Positions 5,635 through 5,778 of a stretch of DNA of 5,778 bases are shown one piece after another. The position numbers were made by a program, and so were the translations under genes. Each line of letters starts with the position of its first letter. The first letter of the stretch is position 1. Source of the DNA: JBBQXY01 sp051004815 (lineage in GTDB: Bacteria; Chloroflexota; Ktedonobacteria; Ktedonobacterales; Ktedonobacteraceae); the NCBI GenBank assembly GCA_051004815.1, contig JBPCJY010000073.1, positions 1 through 5,778 on the forward strand. Reading direction: 5' to 3'. The notes below the pieces were generated by a model, which had not been told where the DNA came from, made no database searches, and was given only the letters and a program-made list of their open reading frames with translations.

Positions 5635-5778
5635 CCCTCTCATCCAATTGGAAGACATTTGGAGAGAAGAGTTCCCGTATGCGGACTTGAGAGAGGTCCT
5701 GGGTGTCCTTTTGGGAGGAGAGAAGAAGCTGTCTGTTGGCCGAACCAAAAGTCTTCCCTCCCCTCAAAACGACAACCC
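5635..5778. other. Upstream region without an assigned gene
   Basis: This stretch to the right edge holds no gene I can support. A plus-strand frame (codons from 5642) stays open from upstream to the window end and reads plausibly (IQLEDIWREEFPYADLREVL), but it has no Shine-Dalgarno or ATG. The complementary minus-strand frame is also open across the region, with only a TTG start at 5767, so openness alone proves little. The imperfect inverted repeat at 5709-5769 lies within it. Confidence 0.4.
5709..5769. repeat. Imperfect inverted repeat, possible stem-loop
   Basis: Arms 5709-5726 and 5752-5769 are 18 bases each and match at 15 of 18 positions as inverted copies. In a minus-strand transcript two of the three exceptions become G-U pairs, so that strand folds better. 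The 25-base loop contains a smaller TTGG/CCAA hairpin (5736-5739 with 5745-5748). Purine-rich and pyrimidine-rich arms make chance pairing easier. It could be a terminator of a gene outside the window, but no clear U-run follows on either strand. Confidence 0.4.

Noticed and set aside
5537..5767. Minus-strand open frame of 76 codons ahead of the zinc-ribbon gene
   Set aside because: It needs a TTG start, runs through the operon promoter and leader, overlaps the zinc-ribbon start by a few bases, and its composition shows no recognisable domain.
1..5778. CRISPR array, tRNA, rRNA, or defence cluster
   Set aside because: No regularly spaced repeats, no cloverleaf-type sequence, and no nuclease or toxin domains were seen on either strand.

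Overview
The window most likely comes from a Chloroflexota soil bacterium of the Ktedonobacteria type. This is an inference from mid-range GC, a zinc-ribbon protein with a long Pro-Thr linker, and a membrane-fused spermidine-synthase-like protein. No rRNA or other phylogenetic marker is present to prove it. All genes I can support lie on the minus strand, so transcription runs from right to left.

Right end (5541-5778): non-coding as far as I can tell. It holds a good minus-strand promoter (5606-5634), an imperfect inverted repeat (5709-5769), and an undecided plus-strand open frame that runs off the edge.

Unit 1 (5540 to 2765): a two-gene operon. The first gene encodes a membrane-anchored zinc-ribbon protein: cytoplasmic zinc ribbon, Pro/Gln/Asn-rich region, one membrane helix, Pro-Thr linker and extracellular domain. 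Thirteen bases further on, a strong Shine-Dalgarno and a GTG start open a gene for a seven-helix membrane protein fused to a spermidine-synthase-like domain.

Unit 2 (2689 to 249): a consensus-like promoter (TTGACA-17-TATTGT) just after unit 1 drives purA (adenylosuccinate synthetase). After it come a TmrB-like P-loop NTPase, 3 bases after the purA stop, and a class I SAM-dependent methyltransferase whose Shine-Dalgarno overlaps the stop of the NTPase gene. The three appear translationally coupled.

Left end (1-~258): the tnpA-side end of an IS607-family element. It encodes the MerR-like helix-turn-helix and the start of a serine recombinase with its catalytic motif, and has its own promoter that appears to give a leaderless mRNA. 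The element seems to have inserted into a G-run in the 3' part of the methyltransferase gene, so the methyltransferase ends in a few element-encoded codons and has lost its C-terminus. This is the clearest genetic event in the window. I see no convincing new defence or biosynthetic system, but the zinc-ribbon/spermidine-synthase-like pair has no assigned function.
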